Source: CAKZLS01 sp963701445 (GTDB lineage: Bacteria; Pseudomonadota; Alphaproteobacteria; Rhodospirillales; Defluviicoccaceae). From it: a DNA stretch of 64,000 nt. Both the position numbers and the translations under genes were made by a program. The notes beneath the pieces are model-generated. The model was given only the letters and a program-made list of their open reading frames with translations. It was not told where the DNA came from and ran no database searches. Below are positions 25,262 through 34,434 of the stretch, piece after piece. Numbering within the stretch: position 1 is the first letter of the stretch; each line of letters begins with the position of its first letter. Where the stretch lies: assembly GCA_963701445.1 (NCBI GenBank), contig CAVPAM010000025.1:23143-87142 (forward strand), given 5' to 3'.

Positions 25262-27196
25262 TCAACTCTCGGGTTGCGGCTCGGCCTCAAATCCCCCGCC
25301 GCTCTTATCCGTGCTCGGCTTGTGACCCGAGGACGGAACCGAGGACCGCCGCCCCGTCGGCTTGGGCCCCTGTTCATCGAGGTCGGGGCGAACGATCGGC
25401 CTGCCCTCCAACAACGCCTTCACCTCTTCGCCGCTGAGCGTCTCGTATTCGAGCAGGGCTTCCGCCACTGCATCCAGGTCGCCACGGTGCGCGACCAGGA
25501 TTTCCCGCGCCTTCACCTCGGCTTCGTCGACGAGGCGACGAACCTCGTCATCGATAAGCTTGGCGGTCGCGTCGGACACGTTCTTGTGTTGCGTGACCGA
25601 GTGACCGAGAAACACCTCTTCCTGGTTGTCGGAGTACCGCAGCGGGCCCAATTTGTCGCTAAAACCGAATTCCGTTACCATGCGGCGCGCCATGTCGGTC
25701 GCCTGTTTGATATCGTTGCCAGCGCCGGTGGTAACGTTTTCCTGCCCGAACACGATCTCCTCCGCCGCCCGGCCACCGAACATGACCGCCAGCTTGGACT
25801 CGAGCTCGAGCTTGGAATAGCTGTACCGGTCCCGCTCCGGCAGGGCCATGGTCACGCCGAGAGCCCGTCCGCGCGGGATGATGGTCACCTTGTGCAGTGG
25901 ATCGTGCTTGGGCACGCGCAACCCGACGATCGCGTGCCCCGCCTCGTGAAATGCGGTCAACCGCTTTTCATCGTCGGTCATCACCATGGAGCGGCGCTCC
26001 ACGCCCATCAGCACCTTGTCCTTCGCGGCCTCGAAATCGATCATCGCCACCACCCGCCGGCCGGCGCGGGCGGCAAGCAACGCGGCTTCGTTGACGAGGT
26101 TGGCCAGGTCGGCGCCCGAGAAGCCCGGCGTGCCCCTCGCGATGACGCGCGCGTCGGCGTCCGGCGCGAGCGGAACCTTGCGCATGTGCACCTTGAGGAT
26201 CTGTTCCCTGCCGAGAATATCGGGATTGGCGACAACCACCTGACGGTCGAACCGGCCCGGCCGCAACAGCGCGGGATCGAGCACGTCCGGCCTGTTGGTC
26301 GCGGCGATCAGGATCACGCCTTCGTTGGACTCGAACCCGTCCATTTCCACCAGAAGCTGGTTGAGCGTCTGCTCGCGCTCGTCGTTGCCGCCCCCGAGAC
26401 CCGCGCCGCGGTGGCGTCCGACGGCGTCGATTTCATCGATGAAGATGATGCACGGCGCGTTTTTCTTGCCCTGCTCGAACATGTCGCGCACGCGCGACGC
26501 GCCGACGCCCACGAACATTTCGACGAAGTCGGATCCGGAAATGGTAAAGAACGGCACGTTCGCCTCGCCGGCGATGGCGCGGGCGAGCAGTGTCTTGCCG
26601 GTGCCGGGAGGTCCGACCAGAAGGCATCCCTTGGGAATCTTGCCGCCAAGGCGCTGGAACTTCTGGGGGTCCTTCAGGAATTCGACCACCTCCTCAAGTT
26701 CCTGCTTGGCTTCGTCGATACCGGCGACGTCGTCAAAGGTGACCCGCCCGGTCTTCTCCGTCAGCAGCCGCGCCCGCGACTTTCCGAAACCCATGGCCTT
26801 GCCGCCGCCCGACTGCATCTGGCGCATGAAAAAGATCCAGACCCCGATCAGGAGCAACATGGGGAACCAGGATATTAGAACGCTCCACAGCGTCGGCGAT
26901 CCCTCGTCCGAGGGCTGGGCGGAAATTCGAACGCCGTGCTCCTCGAGTTTGGGGATCATCTGCGGGTCGTCGGGCGCGAACGTTACCAGCGAGCGTCCGT
27001 CACGGAACTTGCCGGTGACCTGCTGCCCCTTGATGGTCACTTCCTTGATGTCGCCACTTTCCACCTGCGCCATGAAATCGGTGTATGCGAGCGGTTGCTG
27101 CGCGCCGCGTGGGGACGAACCCTGAAAGAGATTGAAAAGGGCGAACACCAAAAGCGCGACAATCACCCATAACGCCAAGTTCCGGCTGATATTCAC
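25262..27196 (-). CDS. ftsH: ATP-dependent zinc metalloprotease FtsH
   Basis: A 644-residue inner-membrane AAA+ protease that degrades misfolded membrane proteins and regulators. TM1 is at about 8-25 and TM2 at about 103-122, flanking a periplasmic domain. The AAA module has Walker A GPPGTGKT and Walker B IIFIDEIDAVGR, plus the second region of homology (ATNRPDVLDPALLRPGRFDR). The zinc site is FHEAGHAIVG, with a further Asp ligand downstream. The start is GTG 27196, with AGGTAG upstream. The C-terminal tail (RRSSVPSSGHKPSTDKSGGG) is disordered as usual. It is encoded between tilS and folP. Confidence 0.97.
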   Translation of the reverse strand: MNISRNLALWVIVALLVFALFNLFQGSSPRGAQQPLAYTDFMAQVESGDIKEVTIKGQQVTGKFRDGRSLVTFAPDDPQMIPKLEEHGVRISAQPSDEGSPTLWSVLISWFPMLLLIGVWIFFMRQMQSGGGKAMGFGKSRARLLTEKTGRVTFDDVAGIDEAKQELEEVVEFLKDPQKFQRLGGKIPKGCLLVGPPGTGKTLLARAIAGEANVPFFTISGSDFVEMFVGVGASRVRDMFEQGKKNAPCIIFIDEIDAVGRHRGAGLGGGNDEREQTLNQLLVEMDGFESNEGVILIAATNRPDVLDPALLRPGRFDRQVVVANPDILGREQILKVHMRKVPLAPDADARVIARGTPGFSGADLANLVNEAALLAARAGRRVVAMIDFEAAKDKVLMGVERRSMVMTDDEKRLTAFHEAGHAIVGLRVPKHDPLHKVTIIPRGRALGVTMALPERDRYSYSKLELESKLAVMFGGRAAEEIVFGQENVTTGAGNDIKQATDMARRMVTEFGFSDKLGPLRYSDNQEEVFLGHSVTQHKNVSDATAKLIDDEVRRLVDEAEVKAREILVAHRGDLDAVAEALLEYETLSGEEVKALLEGRPIVRPDLDEQGPKPTGRRSSVPSSGHKPSTDKSGGGFEAEPQPES

Positions 27197-27323
27197 TCTA
27201 GCTACCTATTGCAATGGTCAATGTAAGTGTGCGGTCTTTCCCAAAACAACTAAACGCCATCGGGGAGATTCAATCAGTCTAACAGATTGACCTCTCGTTG
27301 TATGAGATAATACGCCGCAAACC

Positions 27324-28670
27324 TCATGCAAGATACCGTCCGGATCCCATTGGGGTATGGCGCGGCCGGAACAGAACGGTGCGAAATCGAACGGGCGGGC
27401 ACCCGCGATCGTCCCGCGCATAGCGGAGATGCGGCACCGATACGATTCCGTCGCCGTCCGCGAGGGCGGGAAGCGCGGCGCGGGCTTGGCGGGGCACGCG
27501 ATAAACCCGGGGCCTGCAATGCCCACCGTCGCGGTCGATTTGGCCGACGCCGGACGTTCCGAGCGCGACGAGGCGGATCTCCTCGGTCCCGGCGCCGCCC
27601 GCCGAACTCAGTTCGATCAGGAAGCGGCCGTCCCATGCCACGGGACCATCCGCGCTGGCCGCCCGGGGGGCCGGCAGACCGCGCGCTTCCCGCCAGACCG
27701 CGATGGAACCACCGTCGCGGGCCATCGCGCATCGCCCAAGGGTCGCCGCGTCGAGCGAGGTTCCGCGGATCAGGTTGGCAAGCAGCCGGTCCAGCTTTTC
27801 GACGGGCGGAGGGAGCGCGCGGCCGCCGACCGCCGCCAGCAACCACCCCAGCGCCCGCGTGGCCACGGTGTCCGGAGCGGACGCCATGGACGCCACATCG
27901 ATCCGCGCATGTCCCTCCGGATACAAGTGGCCCGACCGGGCGAGCAACGCCGCCGCCGCGGCATCCAGCGCCAGCCGGGCCCGCGCCATTCTCGCCGAGG
28001 CCGCCATGATCGACGCCACGGCATCGCCGCTTTCCGCCAATCGCGGCAAAAGGGCCCGGATCCGGTTCCGGGTGTAGGCGGGGTCGATGTTGGAGGGATC
28101 CTCGATCCATGGTTGATCCGATACGGACAACACCGCCCGAAGACGCTCCCGCGAGGTCGTCAACAGCGGTCTCAGCAGCCGGACATCGGCGGTCTCCACG
28201 ACGGCGGCCATCCCGGCGAGACCGTCCAGGCCGCTCCCCCGGCAATGCCGCATCAGGAGCGTTTCGGCCTGATCCTGTTCATGATGGCCAAGCAGCAGAT
28301 GCAGAACGCCCGCATCCCGGCACCATCGCGACATCAAGGCATAACGGGCCACACGCGCGGCCTGCTGCAGCCCGGTGGCCGGTTTGTCGCCTACCCAGGA
28401 CAAGAGCCGGTGTTCGATCCCCCGCCCGTTCAGCCATCGCCGCACCTGCTCGGCCTCGGCGCGGGCACCGGGCCTGAGTCCGTGATCCACGGTGAGGGCG
28501 GTCACGCATCCACCGCGCGATCTCGCCCAGCCGTCGGCGAGAAGGCAGAGCGCCATGCTGTCCAGGCCCCCGGATACGGCGACGGCGAGACAGGGACGGT
28601 CCTCGAACGGTCCAACGGCGGCCATGGCGCCGGCGAAGTCCCCCGAGTTCAAGGGGGCCGGATCGCGCAT
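27324..28670 (-). CDS. tilS: tRNA(Ile)-lysidine synthase
   Basis: A 448-residue PP-loop ATPase that converts cytidine 34 of tRNA-Ile(CAU) to lysidine, allowing it to read AUA. The ATP-binding PP-loop LAVAVSGGLDSMALCLLADG is at about residues 29-48. GHHEQDQAETLLMRHCRGSGLDGL and the TSRERLRAVL / WIEDPSNIDPAYTRNRIR segments are conserved in TilS. The C-terminal part is proline- and arginine-rich and weakly conserved, as in many alphaproteobacteria. ATG 28670 lies 12 bases after the cpoB stop, in the classic cpoB-tilS-ftsH order. Confidence 0.93.
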   Translation of the reverse strand: MRDPAPLNSGDFAGAMAAVGPFEDRPCLAVAVSGGLDSMALCLLADGWARSRGGCVTALTVDHGLRPGARAEAEQVRRWLNGRGIEHRLLSWVGDKPATGLQQAARVARYALMSRWCRDAGVLHLLLGHHEQDQAETLLMRHCRGSGLDGLAGMAAVVETADVRLLRPLLTTSRERLRAVLSVSDQPWIEDPSNIDPAYTRNRIRALLPRLAESGDAVASIMAASARMARARLALDAAAAALLARSGHLYPEGHARIDVASMASAPDTVATRALGWLLAAVGGRALPPPVEKLDRLLANLIRGTSLDAATLGRCAMARDGGSIAVWREARGLPAPRAASADGPVAWDGRFLIELSSAGGAGTEEIRLVALGTSGVGQIDRDGGHCRPRVYRVPRQARAALPALADGDGIVSVPHLRYARDDRGCPPVRFRTVLFRPRHTPMGSGRYLA

Positions 28671-28682
28671 CCGACCGCGGAC

Positions 28683-29711
28683 TCACTTGCAGCCGAGACG
28701 GCCGCGCTCCTGCTGCGCCTTCGTCTGAATGCTGACCGGCACATCGGGAAGCGCCGTCTTCAGTTCGTTGTAGGTGGCGCAGGCTTCGGGGATCTTGTCG
28801 AGATTTCCCAGGGACATGCCAAGCTTGAGCAGGGCATCGGGGGCCTTGGGACCCGCCTTGTTCGTCTGGTAGGCATCGAGAAAAGCTTCGGCGGCCGGCG
28901 CGTACTGTCCGCGAGCGTAGTAGCTCTCCCCCAGCCAGTAGCGGGCGTTGTCCGCCAGGGGATCGTTCGGATTCTGCCGGAGGAACTCCGTGAACGCCAC
29001 TTCGGCCTCGTCATACTTGGCCGTGCGCAGGAGTCCGAAGCCATGAGCGTATTGCTCCCGCGGGGTCCCCGTGGACATCACTGAAGCGGTGCGCGCCGAA
29101 CCGGTGGCCGAGGGCTCGGGTGCCGGAGGCAGCGCCGTGGCGGATTTCACCTCGGACTCGGGAAGCCGGCCCAAAACCGTCGGACCCTCCCCGATTCCGG
29201 CCCCGGCCGTGGACCGGGGGACGGGCGGCGGCGCGGGTTGAGGCTCCGGAGTCCACTCCCGCGCGGACGGTTGCCGAGCGGCCGCGGGGGCCTCATCAAT
29301 GGCTCCAGTGGCGCCCGCGCCCGCGCCGGCGCTGCCAGAGGCCGCCGCGCCCGTCTGGGAAAGCCGGTAATCGACGTCCGACGACAGTTTCTCGAGGCGG
29401 TCGGTGAGCTGCCTCACTTTGTGGCGCAGTTCTTCGACTTGGCCCGTGGATGCTCGCAAGTCCCGCTCGAGTTCGGACAACCGTACCTCGAGGCGCGCGA
29501 CCGCGGGATCGACAGCCGCGCCTTGAGCAACAACAATCGCGCCCGAAGCCCCGGCGGTGGCCGGCAGGTCCTCCCCGCCCCGAGAGACGTCCGCGTCCAG
29601 GCCCCTGGCGAGCGCGCCCTGACCGGACGACGGGAGGCCGGCCCCGACGGTCAGCGCGACGCCGACAATGAGCAGCCGCGCGGTCCGCCACGGGGCGGCG
29701 TACCTCCTCAT
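28683..29711 (-). CDS. cpoB: Cell division coordinator CpoB / Tol-Pal system protein YbgF
   Basis: A periplasmic protein of about 342 residues. The N-terminus is a basic segment plus signal peptide (LLIVGVALTVGAGLPSSG). A coiled-coil trimerisation region follows at about 75-125 (VARLEVRLSELERDLRAS), then a proline/alanine-rich linker. C-terminal TPR repeats start at about residue 225 (YAHGFGLLRTAKYDEAEVAF, NPNDPLADNARYWLGESYYARG). CpoB links outer-membrane constriction to peptidoglycan synthesis through TolA. ATG 29711 gives the cleanest signal peptide; an upstream in-frame start at 29741 is less likely. It lies directly after pal. Confidence 0.92.
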   Translation of the reverse strand: MRRYAAPWRTARLLIVGVALTVGAGLPSSGQGALARGLDADVSRGGEDLPATAGASGAIVVAQGAAVDPAVARLEVRLSELERDLRASTGQVEELRHKVRQLTDRLEKLSSDVDYRLSQTGAAASGSAGAGAGATGAIDEAPAAARQPSAREWTPEPQPAPPPVPRSTAGAGIGEGPTVLGRLPESEVKSATALPPAPEPSATGSARTASVMSTGTPREQYAHGFGLLRTAKYDEAEVAFTEFLRQNPNDPLADNARYWLGESYYARGQYAPAAEAFLDAYQTNKAGPKAPDALLKLGMSLGNLDKIPEACATYNELKTALPDVPVSIQTKAQQERGRLGCK

Positions 29712-29761
29712 GTCCGTTGCTTCACTTCCGAGTAAACCCATTGGACGCCTTTCGATTCCGA

Positions 29762-30337
29762 TCAGCTGGACGCCGCGCCGCCCACCACGACGGTCACCGC
29801 GCGCCTATTCTTGGCGAAGGCCGAATCGTTCGAACCGACCACCGCCGGACGCTCCTCGCCATACGACACCGTCTCGATACGGTCCGGGTTGATGCCGAGG
29901 ACGATCAGATAGTCCATGACGGCGGTCGCGCGCCGTGCCCCGAGCGACAAGTTGTACTCGCGGGTGCCGCGTTCGTCGCAATGCCCCTGGATGAGAACAT
30001 TGGCGCCCGGGAGCTTTTGCAACAACGCGGCCTGCTTCGCCAGGGTCTCGCGACCCTCGGCGCTCAGATCGTACTGATCGTAACCGAAATACACGCGGTC
30101 CCCCACGTCCACCAGGGCTTCCTCGAGGGCCGTGATGGATTCCCGGCTGACGGCGCCTGAGCCGGAGCCGGAGCCGGACAGCGACGACGCATCGCCCATT
30201 CCGCCCATTCCCGCCTCCGATCCCATGCCACCGGCCCCGCCGGTGCTCGAACTGGCGGCATCGTCGGAGCCGGTTTCGCAGCCCCCGACCAGAGCCACCA
30301 GCGCAACCAAACACATAGCCTTCAAATTCAACGACAC
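29762..30337 (-). CDS. pal: Peptidoglycan-associated lipoprotein Pal
   Basis: An outer-membrane lipoprotein of about 191 residues that anchors the Tol-Pal complex to peptidoglycan. A lipobox LVGGC follows a short hydrophobic signal (LKAMCLVALVALVGG). The next about 45 residues are Gly/Ser/Met-rich and disordered. The OmpA-type domain has VYFGYDQYDLSAEGRETL and the diaminopimelate-binding GHCDERGTREYNLSLGARR. The start is uncertain: GTG 30337 is favoured for signal length, and GTG 30364 or ATG 30316 are in frame. It is 162 bases downstream of tolB, so it may have its own promoter. Confidence 0.94.
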   Translation of the reverse strand: MSLNLKAMCLVALVALVGGCETGSDDAASSSTGGAGGMGSEAGMGGMGDASSLSGSGSGSGAVSRESITALEEALVDVGDRVYFGYDQYDLSAEGRETLAKQAALLQKLPGANVLIQGHCDERGTREYNLSLGARRATAVMDYLIVLGINPDRIETVSYGEERPAVVGSNDSAFAKNRRAVTVVVGGAASS

Positions 30338-30499
30338 TTCTGTTTTCGGAATGTTTAGGAACACTAAATGAGACTCCCATCAAGAGAACGGCAACGCAGC
30401 CTCGTAACTATTTAGCAAATAATGGAGGCGGCCCGGCCGCGGATTTTCGTTACCTATACTCAACGTTGAAGACTTTACCAACAACCATTTACGGCCCCC

Positions 30500-31846
30500 T
30501 CAGGACGGCAAGGGAGACCACGCCGGATCCGACGCGTCGACCGGCGTCATGATTTCGCGTTCGTTGCTGCCAGTGAGGTCGATGGAGAACAGCCGCGAGC
30601 GGCCGCCGGTGCCATCGGTGCGAACGGGTTCCTTGCGGAAATACATCAAAACCCGGCCGTTCGGCGCCCACGTGGGGCCTTCCACGTGGTACCCCTCCGT
30701 CAACAATCGCTCGCCGCTGCCGTCGGGCTTCATGACGCCGATAAAGAATTGGCCATCCTTGATCTTGGTGAACGCCACCAGATCGCCGCGCGGCGACCAT
30801 ACCGGCGTGGCGTAGCGGCCGTCTCCGTGGCTAATCCGCCGGACGTTCGAGCCGTCCGAATCCATGGAATACAATTGCTGGGAACCGCCCCGGTCCGAAT
30901 TGAAAACGATCTGCCGGCCATCCGGGGAATAGCTCGGAGAGGTGTCGATCGCGGAATTGTTGGTGAGGCGCTTCTTGGCGCGGGTCCTCACGTCGATCGA
31001 ATAGATTTCCGAGTTGCCGCCGTTGGCCATGCTCAGGATCAGCTTCTCGCCATCCGGCGAAAAGCGCGGAGCAAAGCTCATGCCGGGGAAGTTGCCGACA
31101 AGTCCCTGACGGTCCTCGTCCACCTTGCGGACGTACACCTTGGGAATTCCTCCCGTGTAGGAGAGGTAGGTAATTTCCTGCAAGGTTGGGGAGAATCTCG
31201 GCGTCAGGACCAAACTCTTGCCGTCGGTGAGAAAACGGTGGTTCTCGCCGTCCTGATCCATGATCGCCAAGCGCTTGATCCGGCGGTCGTGCGGGCCGGT
31301 TTCGGCGATGTAGACGATCCGCGTATCGAAATACCCCTTCTCGCCGGTGACCCGCTGGTAAATGGCGTCCGCGATAATGTGCGCCACGCGGCGCCAGTTC
31401 TTGGGCGTCGTCGAGAACGCCGATCCTTCCAACTGCTGCTCGGCGAACACGTCCCACAGCCGGAACGGGACCCTGAGCCGGCCGTCGTCCAGACGCTCGA
31501 CCTTGCCATGAACCAGCGCCTCGGCGTTGATCACGCGCCAGTCCCCGAATCGCGGGAGGGTATCCATGGATACCTTGTCCTCGATAAAGGCCTTCGGGTT
31601 TACGGCCCGGAACAGACCGGACCGTTCGAGATCGGCCATCACCACGGCGGTGATATCGCGCCCCAGGCGCTTCGTTGCCTCGTCTTCTCCAGTAAAGTCC
31701 AGAATCGCGATGGGAAGCGGCTCGACCACACCCTGGGTGATGTCGATTCGCAATTCACTCTTCGCGGAGGGAGCAAAAACAGCCACCAACAGGCAGGCAA
31801 GCGCAGCCAGCACCGCGCCGCGAGGGAGTCGTCTACGTTCGTTCAT
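30500..31846 (-). CDS. tolB: Tol-Pal system beta-propeller protein TolB
   Basis: A periplasmic protein of about 448 residues. The signal peptide is RGAVLAALACLLVAVFAPSA-K. The N-terminal alpha/beta domain (residues about 35-160) includes PIAILDFTGEDEATKRLGRD. A six-bladed beta-propeller follows, with repeated SPDG turns (RFSPDGEKLILSMANGGN, SYSPDGRQIVFNSDRGGS). TolB signals between Pal and TolA in the trans-envelope system. ATG 31846 overlaps the tolA stop in an ATGA arrangement, which argues for translational coupling and decides this start. Confidence 0.95.
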   Translation of the reverse strand: MNERRRLPRGAVLAALACLLVAVFAPSAKSELRIDITQGVVEPLPIAILDFTGEDEATKRLGRDITAVVMADLERSGLFRAVNPKAFIEDKVSMDTLPRFGDWRVINAEALVHGKVERLDDGRLRVPFRLWDVFAEQQLEGSAFSTTPKNWRRVAHIIADAIYQRVTGEKGYFDTRIVYIAETGPHDRRIKRLAIMDQDGENHRFLTDGKSLVLTPRFSPTLQEITYLSYTGGIPKVYVRKVDEDRQGLVGNFPGMSFAPRFSPDGEKLILSMANGGNSEIYSIDVRTRAKKRLTNNSAIDTSPSYSPDGRQIVFNSDRGGSQQLYSMDSDGSNVRRISHGDGRYATPVWSPRGDLVAFTKIKDGQFFIGVMKPDGSGERLLTEGYHVEGPTWAPNGRVLMYFRKEPVRTDGTGGRSRLFSIDLTGSNEREIMTPVDASDPAWSPLPS

Positions 31847-32808
31847 GTTCCAAACATCTCTTTCGGATCGAACACCAAGGTCATTGTTCTCCAGCTCTCG
31901 TACTTGTCCCTGGGCAAGCCAAACGGATGACACCGGGGATTGAGCACGGCTCGCAGGGCGCTCTCGGCGGCGGCGCGGAAGGACGGATCGCCGCGCATCC
32001 GCTCTTTCTCCACGACCGCCGCCACGCCCGGCGTACCGTCAATATTCATTTCCACGCGGATGGAAACAACCATGTTCTCGGCGCCGCGGGCGCCCGCGGG
32101 CAGATTCCAGCATCTTTCGATCTGGCGGCGCACCGAATCGATTTCGCTGATGGTCACCGGTTGCGTGGAATCATATCTTGCCGACTTTGAACGCGACGGC
32201 GCGTCGTCGGTGGATTGTTCCGACGGTTTGCCAGGCTTGCTCTCCCGTGCCTTCAGCGCCTCGACCGTTTTCAAGACCGAATCGAATGAACTTGGCGGCG
32301 TTTCCGCGGTGTCCGGTTTCAGCTTAGTGTCGGCCACCTCGGTATCGGGCTTCGGCTGGGGTTTAGGATCGGGTTTCGGGGCCACCGCTTCCTTGGCCTT
32401 CGGCTTGGGAGCTGGTTTTGGCGGCGTCGGTTCGGGCGGCGCTTTCGTGGCCTTGGGTTCCGGCGCCGGTTTCGGCGGCGTCGGTTGGGGTGTCGCTTCC
32501 TTGGCCTTGGCCTTAGGCTGGGGAGCCGGTTCGGCGGGAGGCCGGTCGACCTTGGGCTTGGGCTCGGGTTGCTTGAGCGCCGCCGACTGATTCGGCTTGG
32601 CGGGTGGACGCGTCTTGGTCTCGGCCTTCGCGGCCGCCTCCGGCGGTTTGCGGACGGGGACGTTGGTCTTCTCCGCCACCGGGACAAGTTCGACCACCAC
32701 GGCGGTCTCCATGAGCGGTGCCTTCGTGGTCCAGAAGACTCCGCTTAAAAATCCGACCGCGGCCACGGCGACATGCAGGGCCAGCGAATATATCAGGGCT
32801 CGACGCAT
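31843..32808 (-). CDS. tolA: Cell envelope protein TolA (TonB-like C-terminus)
   Basis: A 321-residue protein with one N-terminal membrane anchor (LIYSLALHVAVAAVGFLSG). A long proline/lysine-rich region spans about residues 55-165, containing near-repeats of PTPPKPAPEPKA. A short C-terminal globular domain ends it (SVRRQIERCWNLPAGARGAEN, then VSIRVEMNIDGTPGVAAVVE). It spans the periplasm and transmits the proton-motive force from TolQR to Pal/TolB. The start ATG 32808 follows the tolR stop by 5 bases with AAGGA upstream. The Pro/Lys linker replaces the Ala/Lys-rich helix of E. coli TolA, as is common in alphaproteobacteria. Confidence 0.93.
   Translation of the reverse strand: MRRALIYSLALHVAVAAVGFLSGVFWTTKAPLMETAVVVELVPVAEKTNVPVRKPPEAAAKAETKTRPPAKPNQSAALKQPEPKPKVDRPPAEPAPQPKAKAKEATPQPTPPKPAPEPKATKAPPEPTPPKPAPKPKAKEAVAPKPDPKPQPKPDTEVADTKLKPDTAETPPSSFDSVLKTVEALKARESKPGKPSEQSTDDAPSRSKSARYDSTQPVTISEIDSVRRQIERCWNLPAGARGAENMVVSIRVEMNIDGTPGVAAVVEKERMRGDPSFRAAAESALRAVLNPRCHPFGLPRDKYESWRTMTLVFDPKEMFGT
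32400..32530. repeat. Short internal near-repeats in the tolA linker
   Basis: Within tolA the forward strand carries two close copies of a unit reading GGTTT(T/C)GGCGGCGTCGGTT, centred at about 32416-32435 and 32469-32488 (about 54 bases apart). They encode the repeated PTPPKPAP linker. This suggests slippage-prone expansion of the periplasmic spacer. It is coding sequence, not a separate element. Confidence 0.6.
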
Positions 32809-32813
32809 GGTCC

Positions 32814-33281
32814 TTACCTGGCGCGTTTCCCCTCCGCCGGGCTCGCGTCCGGCGGCTGGGTTATCAGCGCCACCTTGGTGAATCCCCCCGCGTGAATGGC
32901 ACCCATAACCTCCATGACGCGGCCGTAGTTGATGCCCCCGTCACCTCGAACGAAGATGCGGATGTCCCGGTTGCTTTCCGAAACAGCCTCGAGACGGGCC
33001 GCCAACGTTTCCAGTTCGATCCCCGTGTCCTGCACGTAGATCCGGCCATCGCGGTCGATGGTGACCGCCAGCGGTTCGTCCTGGCCCTTTATCGCCGGAC
33101 CATCCGCTTTCGGCAGGTCCACCTCCACCCCGACCGTCAGCAAGGGCGCGGTCACCATGAAAATCACAAGCAGAACCAGCATGACGTCCACCATGGGCGT
33201 CACATTGATCTCGCTCATCGGCCGGGTCCGGCGCCGCGCGTTTCGCGAACCGCCGTCGCGCCGCCCAACGGGTACGGGCAT
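32814..33281 (-). CDS. tolR: ExbD/TolR biopolymer transport protein
   Basis: A 155-residue inner-membrane protein. The start ATG 33281 has AGGAGGAG upstream and lies 3 bases after the tolQ stop. The basic N-terminus RRRTRPMSEINVTPMVDV leads into a single TM (MLVLLVIFMVTAPLLTVGV) containing the conserved ion-carrying Asp in MVDVML. A periplasmic ExbD domain follows. TolR and TolQ form the proton-driven motor that energises TolA. The gene order tolQRAB is intact. Confidence 0.95.
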   Translation of the reverse strand: MPVPVGRRDGGSRNARRRTRPMSEINVTPMVDVMLVLLVIFMVTAPLLTVGVEVDLPKADGPAIKGQDEPLAVTIDRDGRIYVQDTGIELETLAARLEAVSESNRDIRIFVRGDGGINYGRVMEVMGAIHAGGFTKVALITQPPDASPAEGKRAR

Positions 33282-33283
33282 GG

Positions 33284-33991
33284 TCAGGGGTTCTCCTCCT
33301 TCTGACGCGACAAGATAGCCAAAAACTCCTCCGAAAAGCCCATCAACCGGCTGGAATAGCGATCGATCTCGCGTGACAGCATATTGTACGCGAGCACGGC
33401 GGGGATCGCCGCCAACAAACCCAGGGCGGTCGCGAACAACGCCTCGGCGATGCCCGGCGCGACGACCGCCAAGCTGGTATTCTTCGTAAGGCCGATGGAC
33501 TGGAAACTGTTCATGATACCCCAGACCGTCCCGAACAGGCCGACGAAGGGCGCGGTCGATCCGGTCGACGCGAGAAACGTCATATACCGTTCGACCCGCT
33601 CCAATTCGCGACTCGCGGTGATGTGCATCACCCTGTCCATCCGCTCCTGCAGGCCGAACGACGACGACCGGCCTTCGGCACCGCCGCGCGCGAGCGCCCT
33701 GCGCCATTCCCGCATCGCCGCGACGAAAACCGCGGACATGGGATCGCGCGGCTGGGCGCCCATCCGGTCGTAGAGATCGTCGATGGCCCCACCCGACCAG
33801 AACGACGATTCGAACTCGCTCGCCTGCGCATTGAGCCGGCGAAGACGGAAGAACTTCTCGAAAATGATCGCCCAGCACCATATCGAGGCACACAGAAGTG
33901 CCAGGATGACGGACTTCACTACCATGTCGGCCTGCCAGAACAACGACCACATGGACAGGTCGCTGGCCACCTCAACCACGCTATTTTCCAT
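33284..33991 (-). CDS. tolQ: TolQ proton channel component
   Basis: A 235-residue MotA/TolQ/ExbB-family protein with three membrane segments: MVVKSVILALLCASIWCWAI near the N-terminus, then FVGLFGTVWGIMNSFQSIG and LFATALGLLAAIPAVLAYNM near the C-terminus. ATG 33991 (MENSVVEVASDLSMWSLF) overlaps the last codons of ybgC by 11 bases. With TolR it converts the proton gradient into TolA movement during outer-membrane constriction. An in-frame start at 34027 would lie well inside ybgC and is less likely. Confidence 0.95.
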   Translation of the reverse strand: MENSVVEVASDLSMWSLFWQADMVVKSVILALLCASIWCWAIIFEKFFRLRRLNAQASEFESSFWSGGAIDDLYDRMGAQPRDPMSAVFVAAMREWRRALARGGAEGRSSSFGLQERMDRVMHITASRELERVERYMTFLASTGSTAPFVGLFGTVWGIMNSFQSIGLTKNTSLAVVAPGIAEALFATALGLLAAIPAVLAYNMLSREIDRYSSRLMGFSEEFLAILSRQKEENP

Positions 33992-34421
33992 CAAGGCTTG
34001 CCATTTCCCGGTTGATAAATTTCTCAAAATAGGTTCGCGCCGAAGCCGGAAGGCGGGACGGACGCCCGGACGGGGACATGCACGCCAGCCTGACCCGCAG
34101 ACGCACCAAATCGGCGCCGTCGCGCCTGATCGCCTGGTCCATCTCGATCGATGCCCCCTTGATATCGGTCAGGCGGGTATGAACCGTCAATGGGTCGTCG
34201 AGCCGGGCGGGTTTGATGAAGTCCGCCGCGCAATGGCGCACCGCGAAAGCGACCCCCGATTCTGCCATGAGGTCCGAATGCGTGATTCCCGCGATCCGCA
34301 GCAATTCCGTTCGCGCCCTCTCCGCGAACTTCAAATAGTTGGCGTAATAGACGATGCCGCCCGCGTCGGTGTCCTCGTAATAAACCCGGACCGGAAAGAC
34401 ATGAACGCCGTCCGCGACCAT
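33981..34421 (-). CDS. ybgC: YbgC-type acyl-CoA thioesterase
   Basis: A hot-dog-fold thioesterase of about 146 residues. The catalytic motif YYEDTDAGGIVYYANYLKF contains the nucleophile-positioning Asp; it is followed by FAERARTELLR. The family hydrolyses short acyl-CoA or acyl-ACP and is encoded just before tolQ in most proteobacteria, perhaps linking phospholipid metabolism to the Tol complex. ATG 34421 (AGGGGG nine bases upstream) is preferred over ATG 34442, which overlaps ruvB. Confidence 0.94.
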   Translation of the reverse strand: MVADGVHVFPVRVYYEDTDAGGIVYYANYLKFAERARTELLRIAGITHSDLMAESGVAFAVRHCAADFIKPARLDDPLTVHTRLTDIKGASIEMDQAIRRDGADLVRLRVRLACMSPSGRPSRLPASARTYFEKFINREMASLDGK

Positions 34422-34434
34422 GCCGGAATGCCCC

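Noticed and set aside
32340..32600. Repeats in tolA as a CRISPR or tandem-repeat element
   Set aside because: They lie in frame within the coding sequence and encode the Pro/Lys linker; there are no unique spacers.
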